Below, one piece after another: positions 1 to 5,423 of a DNA stretch of 5,423 bases. The stretch's first letter is position 1. The number at the start of each line of letters is the position of its first letter. This DNA is from an uncultured Clostridium sp. GTDB taxonomy: Bacteria > Bacillota > Clostridia > Lachnospirales > Lachnospiraceae. A model generated the notes under the pieces. The model did not search any database. It saw only the letters and a program-made list of their open reading frames with translations, and had not been told where the DNA came from. The translations under genes and the position numbers were made by a program. The stretch lies in NCBI GenBank assembly GCA_958349075.1, contig CATWBR010000322.1:1-5423 (forward strand). The letters are read 5' to 3'.

Positions 1-170
1 GGCAGAATGAGTTGCGCAGGGAACCTGGGAATCCGCCAGTACTTGACGAGGTCTTTAACGAGTCTAGTACTGCTGTGCATTCCGACGAGCGCAAGCGGTT
101 CCCGTAGTAATTCATTCTGGCCGGATTCCCCCTCACGACAACCTATCCCCCGGGACTGAAGACTCATTCA
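1..170 (+). ncRNA. Candidate structured noncoding RNA, family unassigned
   Basis: Seen in the sequence: a nested series of helices. P1 pairs 3-15 with 107-119 (13 bp, including G11-U111 and G14-U108 wobbles). P2 pairs 19-25 with 97-103 (7 bp, GGGAACC/GGTTCCC). P3 pairs 28-32 with 79-83 and continues past a C-C mismatch to 34-36 with 75-77, including a G35-U76 wobble. P4 pairs 37-43 with 66-72 and, past a T-T mismatch, 45-47 with 62-64, closing a 14-nt loop. A small hairpin at 89-96 carries a GCAA (GNRA) tetraloop. Three wobbles that would be C-A mismatches on the other strand point to + strand transcription. Two more 9-bp matches (27-35 with 122-130; 5-13 with 161-169) extend the element. ACGAG occurs three times, in the P4 loop region and beside the side hairpin. 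Inference: an independent RNA or leader. Size and architecture would suit the clostridial raiA-motif class, but I cannot confirm its consensus. The 5' end may lie outside the window. Confidence 0.62.
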
Positions 171-190
171 ACCAACCTCCCCACACCGGA
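128..190 (+). other. C-rich, G-poor tract (possible rut-like or unpaired tail)
   Basis: By hand count these 63 bases hold about 30 C and 8 G, a marked skew compared with the balanced flanks. The tract follows the structured RNA region directly and precedes the GC-rich hairpin at 194-208. C-rich, G-poor, little-structured RNA is the known signature of Rho loading sites, so Rho-dependent termination of the upstream RNA is one reading. An unpaired 3' tail containing the 3' strands of alternative helices (122-130, 161-169) is another. Composition alone does not decide. Confidence 0.3.
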
Positions 191-193
191 CAT

Positions 194-208
194 TGGCCGT
201 TCCGGCCG
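194..208 (+). terminator. GC-rich hairpin, weak terminator candidate
   Basis: GGCCG at 195-199 pairs perfectly with CGGCC at 203-207 around a TTC triloop, and a U194-G208 wobble extends it to 6 bp. It is followed by a pyrimidine-rich stretch (211-221) rather than a clean run of T, so it is not a canonical intrinsic terminator. It sits between the RNA candidate and the promoter proposed for the permease gene, which is where a 3' boundary for the RNA would be expected. CCGGA at 186-190 can compete by pairing with TCCGG at 201-205. Confidence 0.25.
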
Positions 209-237
209 CGTCCTCCTTCCTCAATTAAATCCTTATT

Positions 238-267
238 TTAACGTCTCCCCCACTCCCGACATATTAT
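238..267 (+). promoter_or_regulatory. Putative sigma-A-type promoter for the permease/asparagine synthetase pair
   Basis: TTAACG at 238-243 matches the -35 consensus at 4 of 6 positions and TATTAT at 262-267 matches the -10 consensus at 5 of 6, with an 18-bp spacer. Transcription would start near 274, leaving a short leader before the AGGAGA ribosome binding site (288-293), which lies 8 nt before the ATG at 302. If real, the permease has its own promoter and the upstream RNA is not simply its leader. No operator is evident. Confidence 0.45.
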
Positions 268-301
268 GGTAGTATATCCTTTTTGTCAGGAGACATAAAT
301 T

Positions 302-1711
302 ATGCCTGATTCTATTGTAATCCTTACTCCGCTCCACATTCTCTATCTGGTCGGAGTATTTTCTGTTCTGGCCGTCATGGTTCTGCGGCGCGATACGCCG
401 CTCATCTGCGTGCTGTTTCTCTTTCTGCTTGGCGCTCTGGGGCTTCACTCCTTTATCGGCGGGATCCAGACCGTGTTCAATGCAATTTTGTACGCTGCCA
501 AAGAGTTCATGGAGGTGATCGGAACGATTGCCCTGGTTACCGCCCTGTCGAAGTGCATGGGGGAGCTGGGAAGCGACCGGCTCTTAATGGAACCGATGTC
601 AAAGGTAATGAAAACACCATCCCGCACCTGGTGGCTCTTGGGAATCACAATGTTTGTATTTTCCCTCTTTTTGTGGCCCTCTCCTTCCGTTGCCCTGGTC
701 GGAGCCATCATGATTCCGTTTGCGGTCCGCGCCGGCCTTTCACCGCTTGCCGCTGCCATGGCCATGAACCTGTTCGGCCATGGATTTGCCTTAAGTTATG
801 ACGTTGTAATTCAGGGTGCTCCCGCCATATCGGGCGCGGCTGCCGGTATCTCCGCCGCCGACATTCTCTCCGAAGCCTGGCCTGTCTTCTGGGTCATGGG
901 CGGTGTCACCGTGCTTTCCGCTTTTTTACTGAACCGAAAATCCATGGGCATCACCGTCTGTTCTTCCGACAGACGCTTCAATGTTCCGTATTTCAAGCAG
1001 GAGAAGGAGGAGGAAGAAACACCGGTAATTCCGAATCCAAAGGCAGCCAAAATCCTGGCCGCTGCCGTCGTCTTGGCTTTCCTGGCCGACATTGTCTGTA
1101 TGCTCGCATTTAATCTGAACGGCGGGGACGCCACCAGCGTCGTATCCGGCACGGCCGTACTGCTTATGTGCCTGGGAGCCGTGCTCGGTTTTGGTAAACA
1201 TTCACCTGAAAAAGTGACCAGGTATCTGACCGACGGATTTCTGTTTGCCATCCGCATCTTTGCTCCAGTAATCGTCATCGGCGCCTTCTTTTTCCTTGGC
1301 GGAGGCGGAATCACCACCATCCTGGGAGACGGATTCGGCAGTGGAATCCTGAATGACTGGGCGCTCTGGCTTGCTTCCCATACACCGCTCAATCCTTATA
1401 TCGCCGCTTTTTTCCAGCTTCTGATCGGCGGTCTGACGGGCCTTGACGGCTCCGGCTTCTCCGGCCTTCCGCTGACAGGCGCCCTGGCTCACACGTTTGG
1501 AACTGCAACCTCTGCCTCCGTACCGGTTCTGGCTGCCCTCGGACAGATAGGAGCCATCTTTGTCGGAGGAGGTACCATCGTTCCCTGGGGACTGATTCCG
1601 GTTGCCGCCATCTGTAATGTAAACCCCATCGAGCTGGCCCGAAAGAACCTCATTCCGGTTCTGATCGGCTTTACGGCCGCTTTTGCAGCCGCCTGCCTGA
1701 TGTTGGTATAA
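302..1711 (+). CDS. Polytopic inner-membrane permease, substrate unknown
   Basis: A 469-residue, very hydrophobic protein with roughly 11-12 membrane-spanning stretches, for example around residues 11-28, 32-54, 111-143, 146-165, 192-210, 250-271, 277-296, 314-333, 406-436 and 448-468. A charged, glutamate/lysine-rich loop at about 211-250 splits it into two halves, as in many secondary transporters built from two related halves. Glycine/proline-rich segments likely to line the substrate path include FLWPSPS (123-129), a GLTGLDGSGFSGLPLTG stretch (377-393) and GQIGAIFVGGG (414-424). This style resembles ion-transporter-superfamily carriers for organic anions (GntP-like and related); that is a fold-level impression, not a family match. 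The start is supported by AGGAGA 8 nt upstream. The asparagine synthetase gene follows after 75 bp with no terminator, so co-transcription is likely, which weakly suggests an amino-acid or carboxylate substrate. No signal peptide or ATPase partner is present. Confidence 0.8.
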   Translation: MPDSIVILTPLHILYLVGVFSVLAVMVLRRDTPLICVLFLFLLGALGLHSFIGGIQTVFNAILYAAKEFMEVIGTIALVTALSKCMGELGSDRLLMEPMSKVMKTPSRTWWLLGITMFVFSLFLWPSPSVALVGAIMIPFAVRAGLSPLAAAMAMNLFGHGFALSYDVVIQGAPAISGAAAGISAADILSEAWPVFWVMGGVTVLSAFLLNRKSMGITVCSSDRRFNVPYFKQEKEEEETPVIPNPKAAKILAAAVVLAFLADIVCMLAFNLNGGDATSVVSGTAVLLMCLGAVLGFGKHSPEKVTRYLTDGFLFAIRIFAPVIVIGAFFFLGGGGITTILGDGFGSGILNDWALWLASHTPLNPYIAAFFQLLIGGLTGLDGSGFSGLPLTGALAHTFGTATSASVPVLAALGQIGAIFVGGGTIVPWGLIPVAAICNVNPIELARKNLIPVLIGFTAAFAAACLMLV

Positions 1712-1786
1712 ATTTGTTACTGTACACTACGCCCAGCAATCACGCTGCGCGATGCACAGCAACAGCAAATGTAAGGAGGAATCATT

Positions 1787-3646
1787 ATGTGCGGAATTTC
1801 CGGATTTTTCAACCCGAACAAAGATTTTACAGAGGAAAAAGAGAACAATATGAACATTCTGGACGCAATGAACCGGGCCCAGAAACGCAGAGGACCGGAC
1901 GATGAGGGCTGTTTCCTGAATAAGCATTTCGGCCTGGCCCAGGTGCGCCTTTCCATTGTCGATCTGGTCACCGGGCATCAGCCTATGATAGGAAAGGACG
2001 GTTCCAATGGCTTTGGCATCGTCTATAACGGTGAACTTTACAACACGGAAGAACTGAGGGAGGCGCTTCGCCTGGAAGGCCATTCCTTTGATACCTCCGG
2101 TGACACGGAGGTACTGTTAAAAGCCTATCAGTCCTGGGGAAGTGATTTTATCACCAGGGTAAACGGCATTTTTGCACTGGCTATCATGGATACGGTTAAA
2201 GACCGGCTTCTGCTCTACCGCGACCGTTCCGGGATCAAGCCACTTTTTTACACGGTCCGTAAAGATATCGATACAGTTGTCTTCGGCTCGGAACTAAAAG
2301 CCCTTCTCGCCTTCCCGGGAATCCGCCCGGAAGTAGACAAAAAGGGCTTGAATGAAATCTTCAGCATCGGTCCGGCCAGAACTAGCGGATGCGGTGTATA
2401 TAAGAATATCCATGAAGTGCTTCCCGGCCATTTCCTCTGCTGCACACGCTCCGGCAACCGCCAGGAGGCCTACTGGAAACTGGAAAGCCATGTCCATACC
2501 GACTCGTTCGAGGATACGGTTGAAAAAACCGGTTTTCTTCTCCGGGATGCCGTAAAGCGCCAGATGGTGTCGGATGTCCCCATCTGTACCTTTTTATCGG
2601 GCGGCGTCGACTCCTCCCTTGTCTCCGCCATCTGCGCGGAGGAGCTTAATAAGCAGAACAAACGGCTTCACACCTATTCCTTTGACTTTACCGGAAATGC
2701 AGAAAACTTTAAAGCCAGCTCGTTCCAACCCTCCCAGGATCGCCCCTATGTAGATAAAATGGTGGATTTTCTGGGTTCCGAGCATACGTTCCTGGAGTGT
2801 TCCACAAAGGATCAGGCAGACCTTTTGTTTGATTCGGTAAAAGCCCACGATCTTCCCGCTATGGCCGATGTGGACTCTTCCCTGCTCTATTTCTGTTCCC
2901 TCGTTGCAAAGCATCACAAGGTAACGCTGACCGGGGAATGTGCCGACGAAATCTTCGGCGGTTATCCCTGGTTCCATAAAAAAGAATGTTTCATGGCCGA
3001 CACCTTCCCCTGGACGATGGATCTGGAGGCCAGAAAAGTGCTCCTGTCCGACGACTTCCTGGATTACCTTAAAATGGACGACTATGTCAAACAAACCTAT
3101 GACGCCTCCATCGCGGAGGTGCCGAAGCTGGACGGCGAAAATGCGGAGGAAGCGAGGCGCCGGGAAATCTCTTATCTGAACCTGCGCTGGTTTATGCAGA
3201 CTCTTTTAAACAGAATGGACCGCACCAGTATGTACAGCGGCCTGGAAGCCCGTGTTCCCTTTGCCGATCACCGCATTATAGAATATCTCTTCAACGTACC
3301 ATGGGAAATGAAGGCCCGGGGAGGCGTTGCAAAAGCGCTTCTGCGCGAAGCCGGACGCGGTCTTCTGCCGGACGAAATCCTGTTCCGGCGCAAATCTCCG
3401 TACCCTAAAACTTACGACCGGAACTACGAGGCCCTGCTGGCCGGACGGGTCCGTGATATTCTCGGCGACTCTTCCTCACCGGTGCTTCCCTTCCTGGATA
3501 AAAAGAAGGTGGAGCGTTTCCTGGAAAGTCCCTCCGACTATGGAAAACCATGGTACGGCCAGTTAATGGCTGCTCCGCAGCTCATGGCCTATCTGATCCA
3601 GGTAGATTTCTGGATGAGACATTACGGGGTCAGCATTTCCTGTTAA
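1787..3646 (+). CDS. asnB: Asparagine synthetase B (glutamine-hydrolysing)
   Basis: This cytoplasmic enzyme makes asparagine from aspartate, glutamine and ATP through a beta-aspartyl-AMP intermediate (EC 6.3.5.4). The N-terminal class II glutaminase domain (about 1-210) starts MCGISGF, so Cys2 becomes the N-terminal nucleophile after Met removal. RRGPDDEG (34-41), RLSIVDL (54-60), NGELYN (81-86) and SGDTE (104-108) are the expected glutamine-site motifs. The C-terminal synthetase domain carries the PP-loop SGGVDSS (271-277), TGECADEIFGGYPWF (382-396) and LEARVPFAD (486-494). At 619 residues it matches full-length Firmicute AsnB proteins, and all key motifs seem intact. The start is fixed by the required Cys at position 2 and by AAGGAGG (1773-1779) 7 nt before the ATG. 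It lies 75 bp after the permease, and its last 17 nt overlap the end of the convergent acetyltransferase gene. Related amidotransferases modify other substrates, but this motif set and size favour true asparagine synthesis. Confidence 0.95.
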   Translation: MCGISGFFNPNKDFTEEKENNMNILDAMNRAQKRRGPDDEGCFLNKHFGLAQVRLSIVDLVTGHQPMIGKDGSNGFGIVYNGELYNTEELREALRLEGHSFDTSGDTEVLLKAYQSWGSDFITRVNGIFALAIMDTVKDRLLLYRDRSGIKPLFYTVRKDIDTVVFGSELKALLAFPGIRPEVDKKGLNEIFSIGPARTSGCGVYKNIHEVLPGHFLCCTRSGNRQEAYWKLESHVHTDSFEDTVEKTGFLLRDAVKRQMVSDVPICTFLSGGVDSSLVSAICAEELNKQNKRLHTYSFDFTGNAENFKASSFQPSQDRPYVDKMVDFLGSEHTFLECSTKDQADLLFDSVKAHDLPAMADVDSSLLYFCSLVAKHHKVTLTGECADEIFGGYPWFHKKECFMADTFPWTMDLEARKVLLSDDFLDYLKMDDYVKQTYDASIAEVPKLDGENAEEARRREISYLNLRWFMQTLLNRMDRTSMYSGLEARVPFADHRIIEYLFNVPWEMKARGGVAKALLREAGRGLLPDEILFRRKSPYPKTYDRNYEALLAGRVRDILGDSSSPVLPFLDKKKVERFLESPSDYGKPWYGQLMAAPQLMAYLIQVDFWMRHYGVSISC

Positions 3647-4274
3647 AACTAAAATGTTCCATGTCCTCCTCAAGAATTAAATCTCTCCTGCTGTCCTCTG
3701 CGCCAATGGGGCGCACCGGGCGGCAGGGATTGCCAAAGGCGAGATAATTGTCGGGGATGTCCTTCGTCACGACGCTGCCGGCCCCTATCACAGCCCCATT
3801 CCCGATCCTTACGCCGCCAAGAACCACTACATTGCAGGCCAGCCAGACGTTGTCCCCGATATGGATTTCCTCTGCGAATTCCGCCATCGTCGTGTTGCCG
3901 TCCTTATCAAGCCCCACCCTCTCCTCTGCGATCAGCGGATGGTTTGTCGCCATCAGCGATACATTTGGACCAAAGCAGACATTATTACCGATATAAACCC
4001 GCGCATCATCCATCACCATCAGGTTAAAGTTGGCAAAGAAATTCTCACCGATAAAGGTATGGCTTCCATAGTTAAACTGTATAGGCCCCTGAAAATAATA
4101 AGTCTTCCCTATCCCTCCGATAAATTCCCTGATGATTGGAAGGCGTTTTTCATCGTACTCATCCATGGAATTATAGCGGAGACATGCCTCGTGCGCCCTG
4201 TGTTTAATATCTTTCAGCTCCTTCTTCCTGGGATCAAACATTTTCCCTGCATAGATCTTCTCTTCCTCGTTCAC
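3630..4274 (-). CDS. Sugar O-acetyltransferase, Maa/LacA/NodL type (left-handed beta-helix)
   Basis: A 214-residue cytoplasmic enzyme expected to transfer acetyl from acetyl-CoA to a hydroxyl on a sugar or similar acceptor, acting as a trimer. The N-terminal helical part has the Maa-domain pattern (EEEKIYAGKMFDP, residues 3-15; LRYNS, 32-36). From about residue 55 to 185 it has hexapeptide repeats of the left-handed beta-helix: IGENFF, IGNNVCFG, IGDNVWL, IGNGAVIGAGSVVTKDIPDN and then GNPCRPVR. His112 in the NHP motif fits the catalytic His of LacA-type enzymes. Length and motif order are normal for the family; the natural acceptor cannot be read from sequence. The GTG start is preferred because a strong GGAGG lies 9 nt upstream and an in-frame TAG (4290-4292) blocks any longer form. 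The stop lies inside the convergent asparagine synthetase gene. The MATE gene ends 85 bp upstream on the same strand without a clear terminator between them, so they may be co-transcribed. Confidence 0.9.
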   Translation of the reverse strand: MNEEEKIYAGKMFDPRKKELKDIKHRAHEACLRYNSMDEYDEKRLPIIREFIGGIGKTYYFQGPIQFNYGSHTFIGENFFANFNLMVMDDARVYIGNNVCFGPNVSLMATNHPLIAEERVGLDKDGNTTMAEFAEEIHIGDNVWLACNVVVLGGVRIGNGAVIGAGSVVTKDIPDNYLAFGNPCRPVRPIGAEDSRRDLILEEDMEHFSFNRKC

Positions 4275-4281
4275 TTCTCTT

Positions 4282-4288
4282 CTCCTCC
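4282..4288 (-). promoter_or_regulatory. Ribosome binding site that sets the acetyltransferase GTG start
   Basis: On the minus strand GGAGGAG sits directly upstream of the GTG codon at 4274-4272, with 7-9 nt spacing depending on register. Together with the in-frame stop just upstream it selects GTG over the internal ATG at residue 12, which would remove the start of the conserved N-terminal Maa-domain pattern. Confidence 0.75.
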
Positions 4289-4359
4289 CCTATTCCTGCC
4301 TGCTCCGTGCCGGATTACCGCCTCCCATGCACAAACCTTTGCAGTGCTGCTATCTTACG

Positions 4360-5423
4360 CTACCCCTGTATCTCCGCCGTCAGGTTCTTAAGCCACTTTC
4401 TTTGTCTGTACCTCAGATAGCTGAGAACCGTATTATAAACCTCCTCCAGCGTCACCATCGCATAGACTATGTAGATAGGCTGTTTTAAAACCAGTCCTCC
4501 CACAAAGGCCATCGGAATTCCGATCAGCCATACGCCGCTGCAGTCGAGGAAAAGGCAGACAGCGGTATCCCCGCCGCTTCGCAGTACTCCTACGATATTG
4601 ACATAGTTAAACATCTTAAACGGCATAAACAATGAAAAGACAATCAGGCACCGGCTCACATCACGGGCCACATCACCCGACAGCCTATAGAGATCGATAA
4701 TCTGCCAGCGGACGCCTGCACAGAAGAACGCCATGATCACGGTAATGATAAACTGAAGAATCAGGAAGTTCTTCGCATACCGCTCCGCCCTCTTCATCTT
4801 GCCGGCTCCCAGCTCGTTTCCAAGAATTACCGCTGTTGCGGCGCTCAGTCCCTGGAACAGAACCGACATAATATCCTGAATCGTCGTGGCAACCGTAATC
4901 GCCGCCACCGCATTGTCCCCCATGCGTCCGTATGCCAGTGAATACATCGTAACTCCCAGCCCCCAGATAAACTCATTGGCAATGACCGGCGATGCCGTGG
5001 CAAAGAATTTTTTCACGAAAGCGGCCGAGTAGCCGAACAGCTCCTTCGGATGGCAGGCCAGAGGCGACTTGTTTAAATACACCACCAAAAGCAGGGCCGT
5101 CATCTCCACGATACGCGCAATCAGTGTGGCTAAAGCCGCGCCGACTACGCCCATGGCAGGCGCTCCGAATTTACCGAAAATAAAGGTATAGTTAAAAAAT
5201 ATGTTAATCAGGATCGTGCAGCTGCTGATGACAACCGGGGCTTTTACCTTGCCCACCGCCCTCTGCATGGCTACGTATGTATTGCTGACCGCGATAAATG
5301 GATAAGAAAGAGCCACCAGGGACAGGTAGGACGCTCCAATGCGTACCGCATCCCCCCCCGTTGTAAATATCCTCATCACCTTCTGCGGAACCGCCACCGC
5401 CGGGACAAAAAACGCAAGTGCCG
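4360..5423 (-). CDS. MATE-family efflux transporter, C-terminal part (5' end outside window)
   Basis: The reading frame stays open to the right edge, giving 353 visible residues. A possible GTG at 5397 is internal, because the frame continues upstream with hydrophobic residues (ALAFFVPA) typical of a MATE segment before the KVMRIFT stretch. About 100 N-terminal residues are probably missing compared with the usual length near 450. Family features: an AMQRAVGK region followed by a hydrophobic NIFFNYTFIFG helix, start of the second half at GYSAAFVKKFFATASPVIANE, the GNELGAGK loop, and LRSGGDT (4564-4584) followed by GIPMAFVG. Family knowledge: MATE proteins are inner-membrane Na+- or H+-coupled exporters of cationic drugs and metabolites; the substrate here is unknown. 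A run of eight G on the coding strand (5352-5359) lies in the frame without breaking it. The C-terminus is basic (RYRQRKWLK), as expected for a cytoplasmic tail. Confidence 0.88.
   Translation of the reverse strand, partial: ALAFFVPAVAVPQKVMRIFTTGGDAVRIGASYLSLVALSYPFIAVSNTYVAMQRAVGKVKAPVVISSCTILINIFFNYTFIFGKFGAPAMGVVGAALATLIARIVEMTALLLVVYLNKSPLACHPKELFGYSAAFVKKFFATASPVIANEFIWGLGVTMYSLAYGRMGDNAVAAITVATTIQDIMSVLFQGLSAATAVILGNELGAGKMKRAERYAKNFLILQFIITVIMAFFCAGVRWQIIDLYRLSGDVARDVSRCLIVFSLFMPFKMFNYVNIVGVLRSGGDTAVCLFLDCSGVWLIGIPMAFVGGLVLKQPIYIVYAMVTLEEVYNTVLSYLRYRQRKWLKNLTAEIQG
5352..5359 (-). repeat. Homopolymer tract, G8 on the coding strand of the MATE gene
   Basis: Eight consecutive C on the + strand read as G8 on the coding strand, spanning the end of a Thr codon, two Gly codons and the first base of an Asp codon. 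The frame is intact at this length. Tracts of this kind can slip by one base during replication and switch a gene off, but eight is near the lower end for efficient phase variation and it may be chance. Confidence 0.5.

Noticed and set aside
7..159. A 50-codon ATG-to-TGA frame on the + strand lying over the structured RNA
   Set aside because: No ribosome binding site is visible in the few bases before it, the residue content looks arbitrary (rich in Ser, Arg and Pro), and the base-pairing constraint explains the conservation-like features better. Small frames over structured RNAs are a common annotation artefact.
811..1392. Long open frames on the minus strand opposite the permease gene
   Set aside because: They have arbitrary Ser/Pro/Lys-rich composition and no family motif, and they lie entirely opposite a membrane protein with a good ribosome binding site; they are shadows of its codon use.
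1744..1760. Hairpin between the permease and asparagine synthetase genes (GCTG/CAGC with an inner GC pair)
   Set aside because: The stem is short, has a C-A mismatch and is not followed by a T run, so it does not qualify as an intrinsic terminator; it is too weak to call regulatory.
2317..2327. An 11-base word in asnB identical to bases 27-37 of the RNA candidate, so bases 122-130 could in principle pair with asnB mRNA
   Set aside because: A single 11-base match of this kind is not improbable in a window this size, it lies deep in the coding region, and the same bases already have intramolecular partners.
4329..4347. GCAC...GTGC inverted repeat in the gap between the MATE and acetyltransferase genes
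   Set aside because: It needs a bulge, has only a few pairs and no T run on either strand, so neither a terminator nor an operator can be supported.
3861..4391. A 176-codon + strand frame opposite the acetyltransferase gene
   Set aside because: The minus-strand frame carries complete hexapeptide-repeat and catalytic motifs; the + frame has no ribosome binding site or recognisable domain.

Overview
The window looks like chromosomal DNA from an anaerobic Clostridia-type Firmicute, plausibly a Lachnospiraceae gut bacterium. The clues are strong purine-rich Shine-Dalgarno sites, a Bacillus/Clostridium-type glutamine-dependent asparagine synthetase, a LacA/Maa-type sugar acetyltransferase and a MATE transporter of the kind common there, all at moderate to slightly high GC. 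The taxon is inferred from protein style only. No phage, transposase, CRISPR, rRNA or tRNA signature was seen.

Layout. Positions 1-301 hold no convincing protein gene. Bases 3-119 fold by eye into a long nested rod of helices plus a GCAA-capped side hairpin. G-U wobbles favour transcription from the + strand, so this is a strong structured-RNA candidate. Two further 9-bp complementarities, to bases 122-130 and 161-169, would form a pseudoknot or a competing fold. A C-rich, G-poor tract, a GC-rich hairpin and a plausible sigma-A-type promoter then lead to the first gene. Rightward genes are a polytopic membrane permease of unknown substrate (302-1711) and, 75 bp later, a full-length asparagine synthetase (1787-3646); they probably form one transcript. 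Leftward genes enter from the right edge: a 5'-truncated MATE-family efflux transporter (4360 to the edge) and a hexapeptide-repeat O-acetyltransferase (3630-4274).

The two gene pairs converge, and the last 17 nt of the synthetase and acetyltransferase genes overlap tail to tail with no terminator between them. The synthetase makes asparagine from aspartate, glutamine and ATP. The permease beside it might supply or exchange a related metabolite, but nothing in the sequence proves that. The acetyltransferase and MATE genes could share a transcript, with no demonstrated functional link.

The most unusual element is the RNA candidate at the left edge. I could not assign it to a family from memory. 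Its size, host type and multi-helix/pseudoknot form make the clostridial raiA-motif class worth testing first.
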